A DNA stretch of 64,000 nucleotides, taken from Polynucleobacter victoriensis (GTDB lineage Bacteria; Pseudomonadota; Gammaproteobacteria; Burkholderiales; Burkholderiaceae). Below the pieces are notes generated by a model. The model did not search any database. It saw only the letters and a program-made list of their open reading frames with translations, and was not told the DNA's origin. The DNA lies in assembly GCF_900187875.1 (NCBI RefSeq), contig NZ_FYEX01000002.1, positions 329,654 through 393,653 of the forward strand, given 5' to 3'. Each line of letters begins with the position of its first letter. Position 1 is the stretch's first letter. Below are positions 25,822 through 34,360 of the stretch, piece after piece. Made by a program: the position numbers and the translations under genes.

Positions 25822-26742
25822 CTATTCAAGATTCTGAACTTGTTCTCGCATCTGCTCAATTAATAATTTAATTTCGATTGATGCATTACTGCTTTCTTGA
25901 GAAACAGATTTAGAACCTAATGTATTTGCTTCACGATTTAATTCTTGCATCAAAAAGTCCAAACGCTTACCAACAGGGCCACCCTTATTTAACGCAGACT
26001 CCACAGCATCTAAATGCGTCTTTAAGCGCGATAGCTCTTCTGCCACATCAATGCGCACACCGTACAGAACAACTTCTTGTTTAATTCTGTCAGAAATATC
26101 CGCCTTGGTCGTTGCTTGGCCTTGAGCATCTACCCCAGTCAAGATCTCGGTTAAACGTTCTGTGAGCCTTGCTTGATGTGCCGAAATGATTTGGGGAATC
26201 AATGGCTCTAACTGATTAACTATCGCCCTGATGCCAACAACTCGCTCCATTAAGATTTTGAATAGAGCCTGACCCTCGCCCTGACGGCTCTCTTTTAAAG
26301 CTGTTACAGCCTCTGTAGCAGCTTCAAGAGTCAACTTGCGCCACAAGTCATCATCAACATTCTTTTCGTTGATCACACCTGGCCAACGCAAGATCTCACC
26401 CATGCGCATATTCCCCGCATTAGGCATTTCTTTTAAAACTGCTGATTCAAGAGCTTTTAGACTTTTTAAGCTGTCTTGGTTCAGTAAGTCGCTAGCTTGA
26501 GTGGTGGTTTGCACTTCACGGTGCACATTGATTCGAAACTCAACCTTGCCACGTCCCAACTGTTTAGTCACTAGTTCGCGCAGGGACATTTCAGCTGAAC
26601 GGCACTCCTCAGGCGAACGTATGTTCAAATCTAGGAAACGACTATTTACTGAACGGCATTCAACCGCTACAGTTGCATAGACTCCGCCACCCAGATCTAA
26701 TTGTCTGGAGGCACTACCAAAACCGGTCATACTTTCTATCAT
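25822..26742 (-). CDS. yicC: YicC family endoribonuclease
   Basis: A 306-residue protein with the YicC N-terminal motif MIESMTGFGSASR and the C-terminal DUF1732 motif KRLDFLMQELNREANTLGSKS. E. coli YicC has been described as an endoribonuclease. The start codon has no Shine-Dalgarno; a TACAAT hexamer lies exactly 6 nt before it, so the mRNA may be leaderless. It diverges from rph with only 22 nt between the two start codons, and the two -10-like hexamers overlap. Confidence 0.94.
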   Translation of the reverse strand: MIESMTGFGSASRQLDLGGGVYATVAVECRSVNSRFLDLNIRSPEECRSAEMSLRELVTKQLGRGKVEFRINVHREVQTTTQASDLLNQDSLKSLKALESAVLKEMPNAGNMRMGEILRWPGVINEKNVDDDLWRKLTLEAATEAVTALKESRQGEGQALFKILMERVVGIRAIVNQLEPLIPQIISAHQARLTERLTEILTGVDAQGQATTKADISDRIKQEVVLYGVRIDVAEELSRLKTHLDAVESALNKGGPVGKRLDFLMQELNREANTLGSKSVSQESSNASIEIKLLIEQMREQVQNLE

Positions 26743-26748
26743 TCACAC

Positions 26749-26758
26749 ATTGTAAAGT
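26749..26758. promoter_or_regulatory. Overlapping divergent -10 elements of yicC and rph
   Basis: TACAAT on the minus strand (26749-26754) is 6 nt from the yicC ATG, and TAAAGT on the plus strand (26753-26758) is 6 nt from the rph ATG. Neither gene has a Shine-Dalgarno. With usual -10 to start-site spacing, transcription would begin at or next to each ATG. The -35 regions are poor matches. Confidence 0.5.
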
Positions 26759-26764
26759 CCTATC

Positions 26765-27493
26765 ATGACAATATCCACAAGACCTAGCCAACGTAAGCCA
26801 GAAAATTTACGTCCTGTTTCTATCATCAGAGGGTTTACCAAACACGCCGAGGGTTCGGTTTTGGTGAAGTTTGGTGATACCCATGTGCTTTGCACAGCGT
26901 CTATTCTTGAAAAAGTACCCCCACACCAAAAAGGTAGTGGCGAGGGCTGGGTGACTGCTGAATACGGTATGTTGCCAAGAGCAACTCACACCCGTGGTGA
27001 CCGTGAAGCAGCCAAGGGCAAGCAAAGTGGTAGAACTCAAGAAATTCAGCGTCTAATCGGCCGCTCAATGAGAAGCGTTTTTGATTTAAAACTGTTGGGT
27101 GAGCGCACGATTCATTTGGACTGCGATGTTTTACAAGCGGATGGTGGCACACGCACGGCAGCGATTACTGGCGCATTTGTGGCTGCCAGAGATGCAGTCA
27201 ACCAGCTATTAGACAAAAAGGTTTTATCTAAAGACCCTATCAAAGATCACGTGGCCGCCATTTCTGTGGGTATTTATCAAGGTGTACCAGTATTAGATTT
27301 AGATTACGCAGAAGACTCTGCGTGCGATACCGACATGAATGTTGTGATGACAGGCGAAGGTGGCATTATCGAGGTTCAAGGCACTGCCGAGGGCGCTGCT
27401 TTTTCTAGAGCCGAATTAGACCAGTTGCTAAGCTTGGCCGAAAGCGGCATCAAAGAATTAGTGCAATTACAAAAAGCCGCTTTAACGAAATAA
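26765..27493 (+). CDS. rph: Ribonuclease PH
   Basis: Phosphorolytic trimming of tRNA 3' ends. The 242-residue protein contains GDTHVLCTASILEKVPPH, the phosphate-binding region RGDREAAKGKQSGRTQEIQRLIGRS, and the catalytic aspartates in VLDLDYAEDSACDTDMNVV. The ATG lacks a Shine-Dalgarno and has TAAAGT 6 nt upstream. It is the first gene of rph-rdgB-hemW, with 2 nt to rdgB. Confidence 0.97.
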   Translation: MTISTRPSQRKPENLRPVSIIRGFTKHAEGSVLVKFGDTHVLCTASILEKVPPHQKGSGEGWVTAEYGMLPRATHTRGDREAAKGKQSGRTQEIQRLIGRSMRSVFDLKLLGERTIHLDCDVLQADGGTRTAAITGAFVAARDAVNQLLDKKVLSKDPIKDHVAAISVGIYQGVPVLDLDYAEDSACDTDMNVVMTGEGGIIEVQGTAEGAAFSRAELDQLLSLAESGIKELVQLQKAALTK

Positions 27494-27495
27494 GC

Positions 27496-28119
27496 ATGCC
27501 AAGCAAGAAAATAGTTTTAGCCTCCAATAATGCGGGGAAAGTGAAGGAGTTCAACGCCTTGCTATCCCCATTAGGTATTGAAGTTATATCTCAAGGCTTG
27601 CTAGGCATCCCTTCCTGCGAGGAGCCCTTCCCAAGCTTTGTTGAGAATGCAATCACCAAAGCAAGACATGCAAGCAAATTAAGTGGCTTGCCAGCACTTG
27701 CTGACGATTCTGGCATTTGTGTAGATGCTCTTGGTGGCTTACCTGGCGTTTTATCAGCCCGTTTTGCACTGAGTGATCAGAAGAAAGATCCTTCAGACGA
27801 CGATAACAATGCTTTACTGATTAAAAAATTAACGGGCGTCAGTCAACGCAGCGCACACTTCACCTGCACCCTGGTCTATCTAGAGTCAGCTGATGATCCA
27901 GAGCCATTAATTGCAGTTGGTAAATGGCATGGGCAAATTATTGAGAGCCCCAAAGGCCAATCAGGATTTGGTTACGACCCACTCTTCTTTGTTCCTGAGT
28001 TAGGCAAGACAGCTGCCGAGCTCAGCGCCGAAGAAAAAAATAGTGTGAGCCATCGCGGCACAGCACTTAAGAAACTGTTACTAGAGTTACAACAAAGAAT
28101 CAGCCCACCCTCATGCTGA
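27496..28119 (+). CDS. rdgB: XTP/dITP diphosphatase (non-canonical purine NTPase)
   Basis: Removes deaminated purine nucleotides from the NTP pool. The 207-residue protein starts with KIVLASNNAGKVKEFNALL, has the catalytic ALADDSGICVDALGGLPGVLSARF and the C-terminal GYDPLFFVPELGKTAAEL and SHRGTALKKL segments of the Ham1 family. It starts 2 nt after rph and overlaps hemW by 7 nt. Confidence 0.97.
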   Translation: MPSKKIVLASNNAGKVKEFNALLSPLGIEVISQGLLGIPSCEEPFPSFVENAITKARHASKLSGLPALADDSGICVDALGGLPGVLSARFALSDQKKDPSDDDNNALLIKKLTGVSQRSAHFTCTLVYLESADDPEPLIAVGKWHGQIIESPKGQSGFGYDPLFFVPELGKTAAELSAEEKNSVSHRGTALKKLLLELQQRISPPSC

Positions 28120-29276
28120 GCTCTTTACCGCCCTTATCGTTATACGTTCACATACCTTGGTGCATTAAGAAATGCCCCTACTGTGACTTTAATTCTCATC
28201 AAATCAAGGATGGGGATACTTATGGGCAATGGTTTGACGAAAAGAGATATCTCGAAGCATTAAAACTAGACTTGCAAAGTGTGTTGCCTAAAGTTTGGGG
28301 TCGCAGAATACACACGATTTTTATTGGTGGCGGCACACCTAGTCTTTTGTCCCCTGCCGGCTTAGATCAACTCCTCTCAGATATACGAGCTTTGTTGCCA
28401 GTGAACGCTGATGCTGAAATCACCATGGAAGCAAACCCTGGCACTTTTGAAATCGAGAAATTTAAAAGCTTTGCCAATAGTGGTGTTAATCGTATTTCTT
28501 TGGGTATCCAAAGCTTCAATGATGAAAAGCTCAAAGCTTTAGGTCGCATCCATGATGCTGCCCAAGCAAAAAAGGCGATTAGCTCAGCCATGGATTTATT
28601 TGATCAAGTCAATATTGATTTGATGTATGCATTACCAAACCAAACAGTGTCCGAAGCTATCGCAGACCTTGATATCGCACTGTCCTTTAATACTGCTCAT
28701 CTCTCGCTCTACCACCTGACGCTCGAGCCCAATACATTGTTTGCCAAGTACCCACCGGTACTACCTGATGACGATAGTGCTTTTGAGATGCTCGATGTAT
28801 TAATGGACAAGTTAAAAGCCAGCGGCTTTGAACGCTATGAGGTTTCGGCCTATGCCAAGAATGGGCAACGTTGCCAACATAATTTGAATTATTGGCAATT
28901 TGGCGATTACATCGGTATTGGAGCAGGAGCCCACGGCAAGATTTCCGCTCACAATCAAATTGCTAGACAAACCAATGAACGCCACCCTGAGACCTACATG
29001 CAAAAGATGTTTGCCGATGGTCATGCATTAATTGAAGAACGATTATTGAGCAAAGAGGATCTACCTTTTGAATACATGCTCAATGTATTAAGGCTGGTTG
29101 ATGGTGTACCAACCCCCCAATTTCAGGAAAGAACTGGCTTAGATTTGGCACAAATCAATGGCATGCTCGAAAAAGCTCTAGCCAAAGGACTGCTAGATGA
29201 AGACCCCAGAACCATCAAACCGTCACCATTGGGGCTTCAGTATCTGAACGATTTACAGATGCTGTTCCTGAAATAA
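28113..29276 (+). CDS. hemW: Radical SAM haem chaperone HemW
   Basis: A 387-residue radical SAM protein. The cluster motif C-x3-C-x2-C is present as WCIKKCPYCDF near residue 16, followed by TIFIGGGTPSLL and the coproporphyrinogen-oxidase-like NRISLGIQSF region. HemW proteins bind haem for delivery and lack the residues of true HemN oxidase; the N-terminus IPWCIKKCPYCDFNSH is the HemW type. It ends the rph-rdgB-hemW unit at a strong terminator. Confidence 0.93.
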   Translation: MLSSLPPLSLYVHIPWCIKKCPYCDFNSHQIKDGDTYGQWFDEKRYLEALKLDLQSVLPKVWGRRIHTIFIGGGTPSLLSPAGLDQLLSDIRALLPVNADAEITMEANPGTFEIEKFKSFANSGVNRISLGIQSFNDEKLKALGRIHDAAQAKKAISSAMDLFDQVNIDLMYALPNQTVSEAIADLDIALSFNTAHLSLYHLTLEPNTLFAKYPPVLPDDDSAFEMLDVLMDKLKASGFERYEVSAYAKNGQRCQHNLNYWQFGDYIGIGAGAHGKISAHNQIARQTNERHPETYMQKMFADGHALIEERLLSKEDLPFEYMLNVLRLVDGVPTPQFQERTGLDLAQINGMLEKALAKGLLDEDPRTIKPSPLGLQYLNDLQMLFLK

Positions 29277-29278
29277 AA

Positions 29279-29310
29279 AACCTCCCAAGCATTGCTGCAG
29301 GGAGGTTTTT
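29279..29310. terminator. Bidirectional terminator between hemW and tRNA-Ser
   Basis: Stem AACCTCCC (29279-29286) / GGGAGGTT (29300-29307), with A-rich sequence to its left and TTTTT to its right. It can end hemW on the plus strand and tRNA-Ser on the minus strand. Confidence 0.85.
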
Positions 29311-29315
29311 GGTAT

Positions 29316-29405
29316 TGGCGGAAGCTGTGAGATTCGAACTCACGGAGGACTCGCATCCTCGGCAGTTTTCAAGACTGCTGCATTCAACCACTCTGCCAAG
29401 CTTCC
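29316..29405 (-). tRNA. tRNA-Ser (anticodon TGA)
   Basis: On the minus strand the acceptor stem GGAAGCT pairs with AGCTTCC and is followed by G-CCA (encoded). The anticodon stem-loop GCAGT-CTTGAAA-ACTGC carries TGA. A long variable arm (GAGGATGCGAGTCCTC) is present, as expected for serine tRNA, and the T-arm contains GTTCGAATC. Confidence 0.96.
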
Positions 29406-29478
29406 AAAACAGCCGTGATTATAGAGGTATCTGAAACCGACTGTCGATTTTTTTCACTTTTTCGTCATTTGAAGTTGT

Positions 29479-29484
29479 TAAAAT
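29479..29484 (+). promoter_or_regulatory. Candidate -10 element of pgi (leaderless)
   Basis: TAAAAT lies exactly 6 nt before the pgi ATG, which has no Shine-Dalgarno. The -35 region is weak. Transcription would begin at the start codon. Confidence 0.45.
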
Positions 29485-29490
29485 TCATAA

Positions 29491-30948
29491 ATGTCTAAAT
29501 TAATTAGCGCTGTAGACCTGACTCTAGATACGGCATATCAAACAATCAACGATGCAGATTGGCATCAATTAATTGATATGGCCAAAGAGCGTGGCGTCTT
29601 TGAAAGACGCGATGCGATCTTCTCAGGTAACGCTATTAACCAATCTGAAGGGCGCGCAGCACTTCACCCAGCTCTACGTAACTTATCAGCCACCCCGATG
29701 ATGGTGAATGGGGAAGATGTTATGCCTTTGGTCAAAGGCGTATGGCAACGTATCGAAGGCTTCTGCAACCAACTGATTGGCATTACCGATGTAATTTGTC
29801 TAGGCATTGGTGGCTCAGATTGGGGTCCACGCCTGGTATGTGACGCTCTTTATCAAATTAACCCACAAGATGGCAAAGCCATTCGCTTACATTTTGTTGC
29901 TAACGTTGATAGCGCCGAACTAGCGACCGCACTGGCAAAAGCCCAACCACGCAGCACGCGCGTTTTAATCACTTCTAAAACATTCACAACGCTTGAGACA
30001 ATCAGAAACGCTCAAACGGTAATTAATTGGCTAAAACTTTATCAAGTTAGTCCTTCACAACTTAAAAAGTGCTTGATTGGCATCACAGCCAATCCAGAAG
30101 CTGCAGAAGCGTTTGGGATTGCCCCAGAAAATATTTATCCATTTTGGGATTGGGTGGGTGGTCGCTTTTCAGTATGGTCTGCCGTAGGATTTCCGATTGC
30201 AATCAAGTTTGGCTTTAATACATTCAAACAATTCTTAGCCGGCGCACATGCAATGGATCAGCATTTCTTGAATGCCCCCGCCGAAGAAAATATGCCATTA
30301 ATTTTGGCGCTGACATTGATACACAATCAAAAGCGTCATGGCATTACAGCAAAAGCTATTGTGCCGTATGCACACGCCCTAAGATTTTTGCCAGAATGGT
30401 TGCAACAATTAGAGATGGAGAGTCATGGTAAGAGCGTGACGATGGATGGAAAGTCATGCGACCCAACTTCTCCTGTTGTTTTTGGTAGCGCTGGTAGTAA
30501 CTCTCAACACAGCTACTTCCAGATGTTGCATCAAGGTACGCAAATCATTCCAGTCGACTTCATTGCTGTTAAAGAGCCAATGAGCGACCTACCCGAGGCA
30601 AAAGAACATCACCAATCACTAGTCGCCAATTGCTTGGCACAAGCACAAGCACTTGCTAATGGTTCAGAGGTGCAAAATGCCTACGACTCATGCCCAGGCG
30701 GCCGTCCAAGTAACCTAATTTGGCTACCTAAGTTGGATGCCTATCACCTAGGCGCCCTATTAGCACTGTATGAACATCGCGCCATTTGCTTGGGGGCTAT
30801 TTGGAATTTAAATAGCTTTGACCAACCAGGCGTTGAATTAGGCAAAAAATTAGCCAAACCAATCCAAGCCGCCCTCAGAGGTGAAAACCCATCGCTTGAT
30901 GGCATTGATGACATTACTGCCGCTCGGATCAAGTGGCTCAACAATTAA
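29491..30948 (+). CDS. pgi: Glucose-6-phosphate isomerase
   Basis: Interconverts glucose 6-phosphate and fructose 6-phosphate. The 485-residue protein is shorter than the roughly 550-residue E. coli enzyme but has the key segments: CLGIGGSDWGPRLVCDAL, ITSKTFTTLETIRNA, the active-site GSAGSNSQHSYFQMLHQGTQ (about residues 330-350) and the C-terminal catalytic lysine region. The start codon lacks a Shine-Dalgarno. It is followed after 13 nt by a phosphohexomutase gene, so the pair links glycolysis with sugar-nucleotide precursors. Confidence 0.96.
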   Translation: MSKLISAVDLTLDTAYQTINDADWHQLIDMAKERGVFERRDAIFSGNAINQSEGRAALHPALRNLSATPMMVNGEDVMPLVKGVWQRIEGFCNQLIGITDVICLGIGGSDWGPRLVCDALYQINPQDGKAIRLHFVANVDSAELATALAKAQPRSTRVLITSKTFTTLETIRNAQTVINWLKLYQVSPSQLKKCLIGITANPEAAEAFGIAPENIYPFWDWVGGRFSVWSAVGFPIAIKFGFNTFKQFLAGAHAMDQHFLNAPAEENMPLILALTLIHNQKRHGITAKAIVPYAHALRFLPEWLQQLEMESHGKSVTMDGKSCDPTSPVVFGSAGSNSQHSYFQMLHQGTQIIPVDFIAVKEPMSDLPEAKEHHQSLVANCLAQAQALANGSEVQNAYDSCPGGRPSNLIWLPKLDAYHLGALLALYEHRAICLGAIWNLNSFDQPGVELGKKLAKPIQAALRGENPSLDGIDDITAARIKWLNN

Positions 30949-30961
30949 CTTTTACAACCCC

Positions 30962-32365
30962 ATGCAACTATCTCCCTCGATTTTTAAAGCGTATGACATT
31001 CGTGGTGTTATTGATAAAACATTAGACCCCAGCATCGCCAAATTAATAGGTCAATCATTTGGTAGCGCCATGCGTGAGATGGGTGAAACCATCTGCGTTG
31101 TGGGGCGTGATGGTCGTTTATCTGGCCCATCTCTGATGGCAGGTCTGACTGAAGGTCTTTTGTCAGTTGGTGTCAATGTGATTGATTTGGGTGTGGTTGC
31201 AACACCGATGGTGTACTTCGGCACAAACATCACGATTGAGGGTCAGCAAGCCAAATCAGGAATCATGATCACTGGTAGCCATAACCCTCCTGATTACAAC
31301 GGCTTCAAAATGGTTTTAGGTGGCTCAGCTATCTACGGCGATCAAATCCAAGCCTTACGCGAACGCATTGTTGAGAAGAACTTTGCAAGTGAACAAGGCA
31401 CTCGCTCCGAACACAATATTTTTCCCGAATACCTACAGCGCATTGTGGGCGATGTAAAACTCAAACGAAAAATCAAAATTGCTGTTGACTGCGGTAATGG
31501 CGTGGGCGGTGCATTTGCTGGCAGACTATTTAGAGAATTAGGTTGTGAAGTAGAAGAGCTATTCTGCGAAGTAGATGGCACATTCCCCAACCATCACCCA
31601 GACCCGGCTCATTTAGAAAATCTGCAAGATCTCATCAAGAATCTACAAACTACTGATAATGAATTAGGTTTGGCTTTTGATGGAGATGCTGATCGCTTAG
31701 GTGTTGTCACTAAAACTGGTGAGGTTATTTTTCCAGACCGTCAAATGATGCTCTTTGCCAAAGATGTTTTATCTCGCAATCCTGGCGCACAAATTATTTA
31801 CGACGTTAAATGCACACGCAACTTAGCGACCTACGTTAAGCAACAAGGTGGCGTGCCCTTAATGTGGAAAACTGGTCATTCATTGGTTAAAGCAAAGCTC
31901 AAAGAAACTGGGGCACCTTTGGCTGGTGAAATGAGTGGTCATATTTTCTTTAAAGATCGTTGGTATGGTTTTGATGATGGTCTATATACAGGTGCTCGCC
32001 TTCTAGAAATCTTAAGTGCCGAGCAAGACCCTAATGCCACACTGAATCAATTACCAAATGCTATCTGCACACCCGAATTGCAAATGCCTTGCGCCGAAGG
32101 TGAAGCATTTACATTGTTAGACAAAATTAAAGCGGAAGTAGCTAAAGGTACTCAAGCTACTTTTGAAACGGCAGTATCAGTGAACACCATTGATGGTGTA
32201 CGCGTTGAATATGCAGATGGCTTTGGTCTAGCCAGACCATCCAATACAACACCCATTGTGGTGATGCGTTTTGAGGCCGACACTCAAGCAGCTATCGAGA
32301 GAATCCAAGCCGAGTTTAAAAAGGTTTTCTTGGCAGTTAAACCCGATGCCAAGATGCCGTTTTAA
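30962..32365 (+). CDS. Phosphomannomutase/phosphoglucomutase
   Basis: A 467-residue phosphohexomutase of the AlgC type that moves phosphate between C1 and C6 of glucose or mannose. The phosphoserine loop GIMITGSHNPPDYNGFK, metal loop LAFDGDADRLGVV and sugar-specificity loop GEMSGHIFF are all present. ATG 30962 (MQLSPSIFKAYDIRG) gives the family N-terminus; longer in-frame starts lie inside pgi. It supplies sugar phosphates for LPS and exopolysaccharide. It could be named manB, algC or pgm. Confidence 0.94.
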   Translation: MQLSPSIFKAYDIRGVIDKTLDPSIAKLIGQSFGSAMREMGETICVVGRDGRLSGPSLMAGLTEGLLSVGVNVIDLGVVATPMVYFGTNITIEGQQAKSGIMITGSHNPPDYNGFKMVLGGSAIYGDQIQALRERIVEKNFASEQGTRSEHNIFPEYLQRIVGDVKLKRKIKIAVDCGNGVGGAFAGRLFRELGCEVEELFCEVDGTFPNHHPDPAHLENLQDLIKNLQTTDNELGLAFDGDADRLGVVTKTGEVIFPDRQMMLFAKDVLSRNPGAQIIYDVKCTRNLATYVKQQGGVPLMWKTGHSLVKAKLKETGAPLAGEMSGHIFFKDRWYGFDDGLYTGARLLEILSAEQDPNATLNQLPNAICTPELQMPCAEGEAFTLLDKIKAEVAKGTQATFETAVSVNTIDGVRVEYADGFGLARPSNTTPIVVMRFEADTQAAIERIQAEFKKVFLAVKPDAKMPF

Positions 32366-32410
32366 TGGCTCTTTGAAAGTTTGTAGAACCATCCTGTGGG
32401 ATATAAAACA

Positions 32411-32435
32411 AAAGGCAGCCAAGGCTGCCTTTTTT
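32411..32435. terminator. Bidirectional terminator between phosphohexomutase gene and panD
   Basis: AAAGGCAGCC (32411-32420) pairs with GGCTGCCTTT (32423-32432), followed by further Ts on the plus strand; the minus-strand side is also T-rich. It lies between two convergent genes. Confidence 0.85.
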
Positions 32436-32467
32436 ATCGACCACTCATCACTAATGATTAATTTGAG

Positions 32468-32836
32468 TTAAATCGTAATTTTTTTGATTTCTTTAATTTT
32501 GTTCTTTTCATCTACCAAAATCACTTTAGGGATGAATGTCTTCGCATCAGTCTCAGTCATTGAGCCATAAGTACAAATAATCAATAAATCACCCACGTGC
32601 GCCTTACGTGCTGCAGCACCATTTAATGAAATCGCGCCAGAACCTCTAGCAGCTTTGATGATGTAGGTGGAAAAGCGTTCGCCATTATTGATGTTGTACA
32701 GCTCAATACGCTCGAACTCACGCATATCGGCGGCATCCAATAGATCCTCGTCGATTCCACATGAACCCTCATACTCCAAATCGGCCTCTGTTACCGTTAC
32801 ACGGTGCAACTTGGCGCGCAACATCACTCTTTGCAT
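32468..32836 (-). CDS. panD: Aspartate 1-decarboxylase precursor
   Basis: Makes beta-alanine from aspartate for pantothenate and coenzyme A. The 122-residue proenzyme self-cleaves between Gly24 and Ser25 (EYEGSCGIDEDLLD) to give the pyruvoyl enzyme. NNGERFSTYII holds the conserved Arg, Thr and Tyr of the active site, and LNGAAARKAHVGD is typical. GGAGGG precedes the ATG at good spacing. It diverges from the first bactofilin gene. Confidence 0.97.
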   Translation of the reverse strand: MQRVMLRAKLHRVTVTEADLEYEGSCGIDEDLLDAADMREFERIELYNINNGERFSTYIIKAARGSGAISLNGAAARKAHVGDLLIICTYGSMTETDAKTFIPKVILVDEKNKIKEIKKITI

Positions 32837-32932
32837 AAATTTCCCTCCGGGTGCGGATTCTACCTTGATAGACTGTCATTCGCTGTAAAATTTGGTACGT
32901 ATGACAATTAATTCTAATTTTTAAGGGTTTTT

Positions 32933-33280
32933 ATGGCTGATAACAATCAAAACGGTTGCCTAACAGTAGGCGAAGGCGTCAAATTAACAGGTACTTTTGT
33001 TGTACCAGACATTGCCTCTATTTCTGGCACTATTGAAGGCGAATTAACAGCTCGCGAAATTCTAGTAGGCAGTACTGGCGTACTTAAAGGCAAAGTGACT
33101 GCTGAAGTAGTTGATGTGCGTGGCGAAATCCATGACAACCTATCAGCCAAAAAATCACTATTTATTCGCTCAACAGGCAAGGTGATTGGCACTGTTCAAT
33201 ACGCAGAAATCGAAATTGAAAAAGGTGGCGACCTACAAGGTAACCTTCTTAAATCTGACAGCGGCTATAGCGCATCTTAA
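32933..33280 (+). CDS. Bactofilin (first of three)
   Basis: A 115-residue polymer-forming cytoskeletal protein. The short N-terminal tail (to about residue 12) precedes a right-handed beta-helix of regularly spaced V/I/L and G residues (GTFVVPDIASISGTIEGEL, ILVGSTGVLKGKVTAEVVDVRGEI), the bactofilin fold. AAGGG lies 5 nt before the ATG. It is followed after 20 nt by a second bactofilin in the same direction. Bactofilins scaffold cell-shape and envelope functions; the specific role is not evident. Confidence 0.92.
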   Translation: MADNNQNGCLTVGEGVKLTGTFVVPDIASISGTIEGELTAREILVGSTGVLKGKVTAEVVDVRGEIHDNLSAKKSLFIRSTGKVIGTVQYAEIEIEKGGDLQGNLLKSDSGYSAS

Positions 33281-33300
33281 GTTATTGCTAGGGAATGAAT

Positions 33301-33729
33301 ATGTTCGGTAAAAAAACAGATAACGAAACTCCAGAGTTAGAAGCAGAACAAGTCGAATCAAACGAAGCGACTGAAGAAAGCTTGGGTTTAGATGCACTAC
33401 CTACTCAAACAACTCCAAGTTCACTAAAACCATCCATCATCAGTGAAGGCTTTGAATTTACTGGCGATATGAAATCTGGCGGTTCAATTACAGTAGATGG
33501 CACATTTAAGGGCAACTTATCTGTGCAAACATTGTTAATTGGTGCCAATGGTTATGTTGATGGCACAGTCAGTGCTGACAACATCAACGTTAAGGGCCGT
33601 TTGGCTGGCACAGTAACTTGTCGCGATATCGTGATTGGTGGCAGAGCCACAGTTGATGGCGCAGTAACTTACACAAGTATCACCATTCAGCGTGGCGGTA
33701 CAGTGAAGGGTGATTTAAAGCGCAAGTAA
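33301..33729 (+). CDS. Bactofilin (second of three)
   Basis: A 142-residue bactofilin with an acidic Glu/Thr-rich N-terminal tail of about 45 residues, then the beta-helix (FEFTGDMKSGGSITVDGTFKGNL... GTVTCRDIVIGGRATVDGAVTYTSITIQRGGTVKG). ATG 33301 (MFGKKTDNE) is chosen over the ATG 6 nt earlier because AGGG then has 7-nt spacing and because the third bactofilin also begins MFGK. Probably co-transcribed with the first. Confidence 0.92.
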   Translation: MFGKKTDNETPELEAEQVESNEATEESLGLDALPTQTTPSSLKPSIISEGFEFTGDMKSGGSITVDGTFKGNLSVQTLLIGANGYVDGTVSADNINVKGRLAGTVTCRDIVIGGRATVDGAVTYTSITIQRGGTVKGDLKRK

Positions 33730-33743
33730 TTAGCCCTTTAAAT

Positions 33744-33778
33744 AAAAAGGCTCACGATTTAATCTGTGAGCCTTTTTT
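33744..33778. terminator. Bidirectional terminator between bactofilin genes
   Basis: AAAAAGGCTCAC (33744-33755) pairs with GTGAGCCTTTTT (33766-33777); flanking A and T runs allow termination on both strands. It separates the second and third bactofilin genes, which are convergent. Confidence 0.88.
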
Positions 33779-33817
33779 AATTATTGAATGAAATACTATT
33801 TATATCTATTTGCTAAA

Positions 33818-34246
33818 TTAACGTCGATCTTGGACTGCACGAATTAAATCTGATGCTTGATTGGCAGTTTTCTTATCAATACCCTGAATCACTAAACCAA
33901 CCACCTTGGCACCATGCTCGATACCGATTGAGCCGTATGTAACATCCCCTCGCACTTGTGCTGTTTGATGAAATTCAACGCGCTCAGTGGCATAAATATT
34001 ACCTTCCACTTTTCCAGCAACCATAACGCGGTAAGCAAAAATATCGCCAACTACCTCACCACTCTCACCGATGGCTACAGTAACTTTTGAATTATCTTCA
34101 CATTCAATATTGCCAACCACCTTACCGTCAACGCGCAAGCTATCACCTACGACCATACGACCGTAGATTTCTGATGATTTACCAATCAATGTATCGAACC
34201 GTTCATTGGTAGGTAAAAGCAATGATGTCTTACGCTTGCCAAACAT
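33818..34246 (-). CDS. Bactofilin (third of three)
   Basis: A 142-residue bactofilin, convergent with the other two. It starts MFGKRKTSLLLP and has the beta-helix at about residues 20-125 (DSLRVDGKVVGNIECEDNSKVTVAIGESGEVVGDI... VRGDVTYGSIGIEHGAKVVG) and a basic C-terminus. GGAG precedes the ATG. Shared MFGK start and fold with the second gene suggest a local duplication followed by inversion or separate recruitment. Confidence 0.92.
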   Translation of the reverse strand: MFGKRKTSLLLPTNERFDTLIGKSSEIYGRMVVGDSLRVDGKVVGNIECEDNSKVTVAIGESGEVVGDIFAYRVMVAGKVEGNIYATERVEFHQTAQVRGDVTYGSIGIEHGAKVVGLVIQGIDKKTANQASDLIRAVQDRR

Positions 34247-34348
34247 ATTGAATCTCCATAGATGCCCACATTTTAAATCCTTTTGATTAACTCTAGACTT
34301 TTCTACCTAAATAACAATTAGCTTTCAGGTTAATTAAGAAAATTGCCT

Positions 34349-34354
34349 TAATAT
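34349..34354 (+). promoter_or_regulatory. Candidate -10 element of nadA (leaderless)
   Basis: TAATAT lies exactly 6 nt before the nadA ATG, with no Shine-Dalgarno. The same hexamer at the same distance precedes nadB. Confidence 0.45.
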
Positions 34355-34360
34355 TCATAC

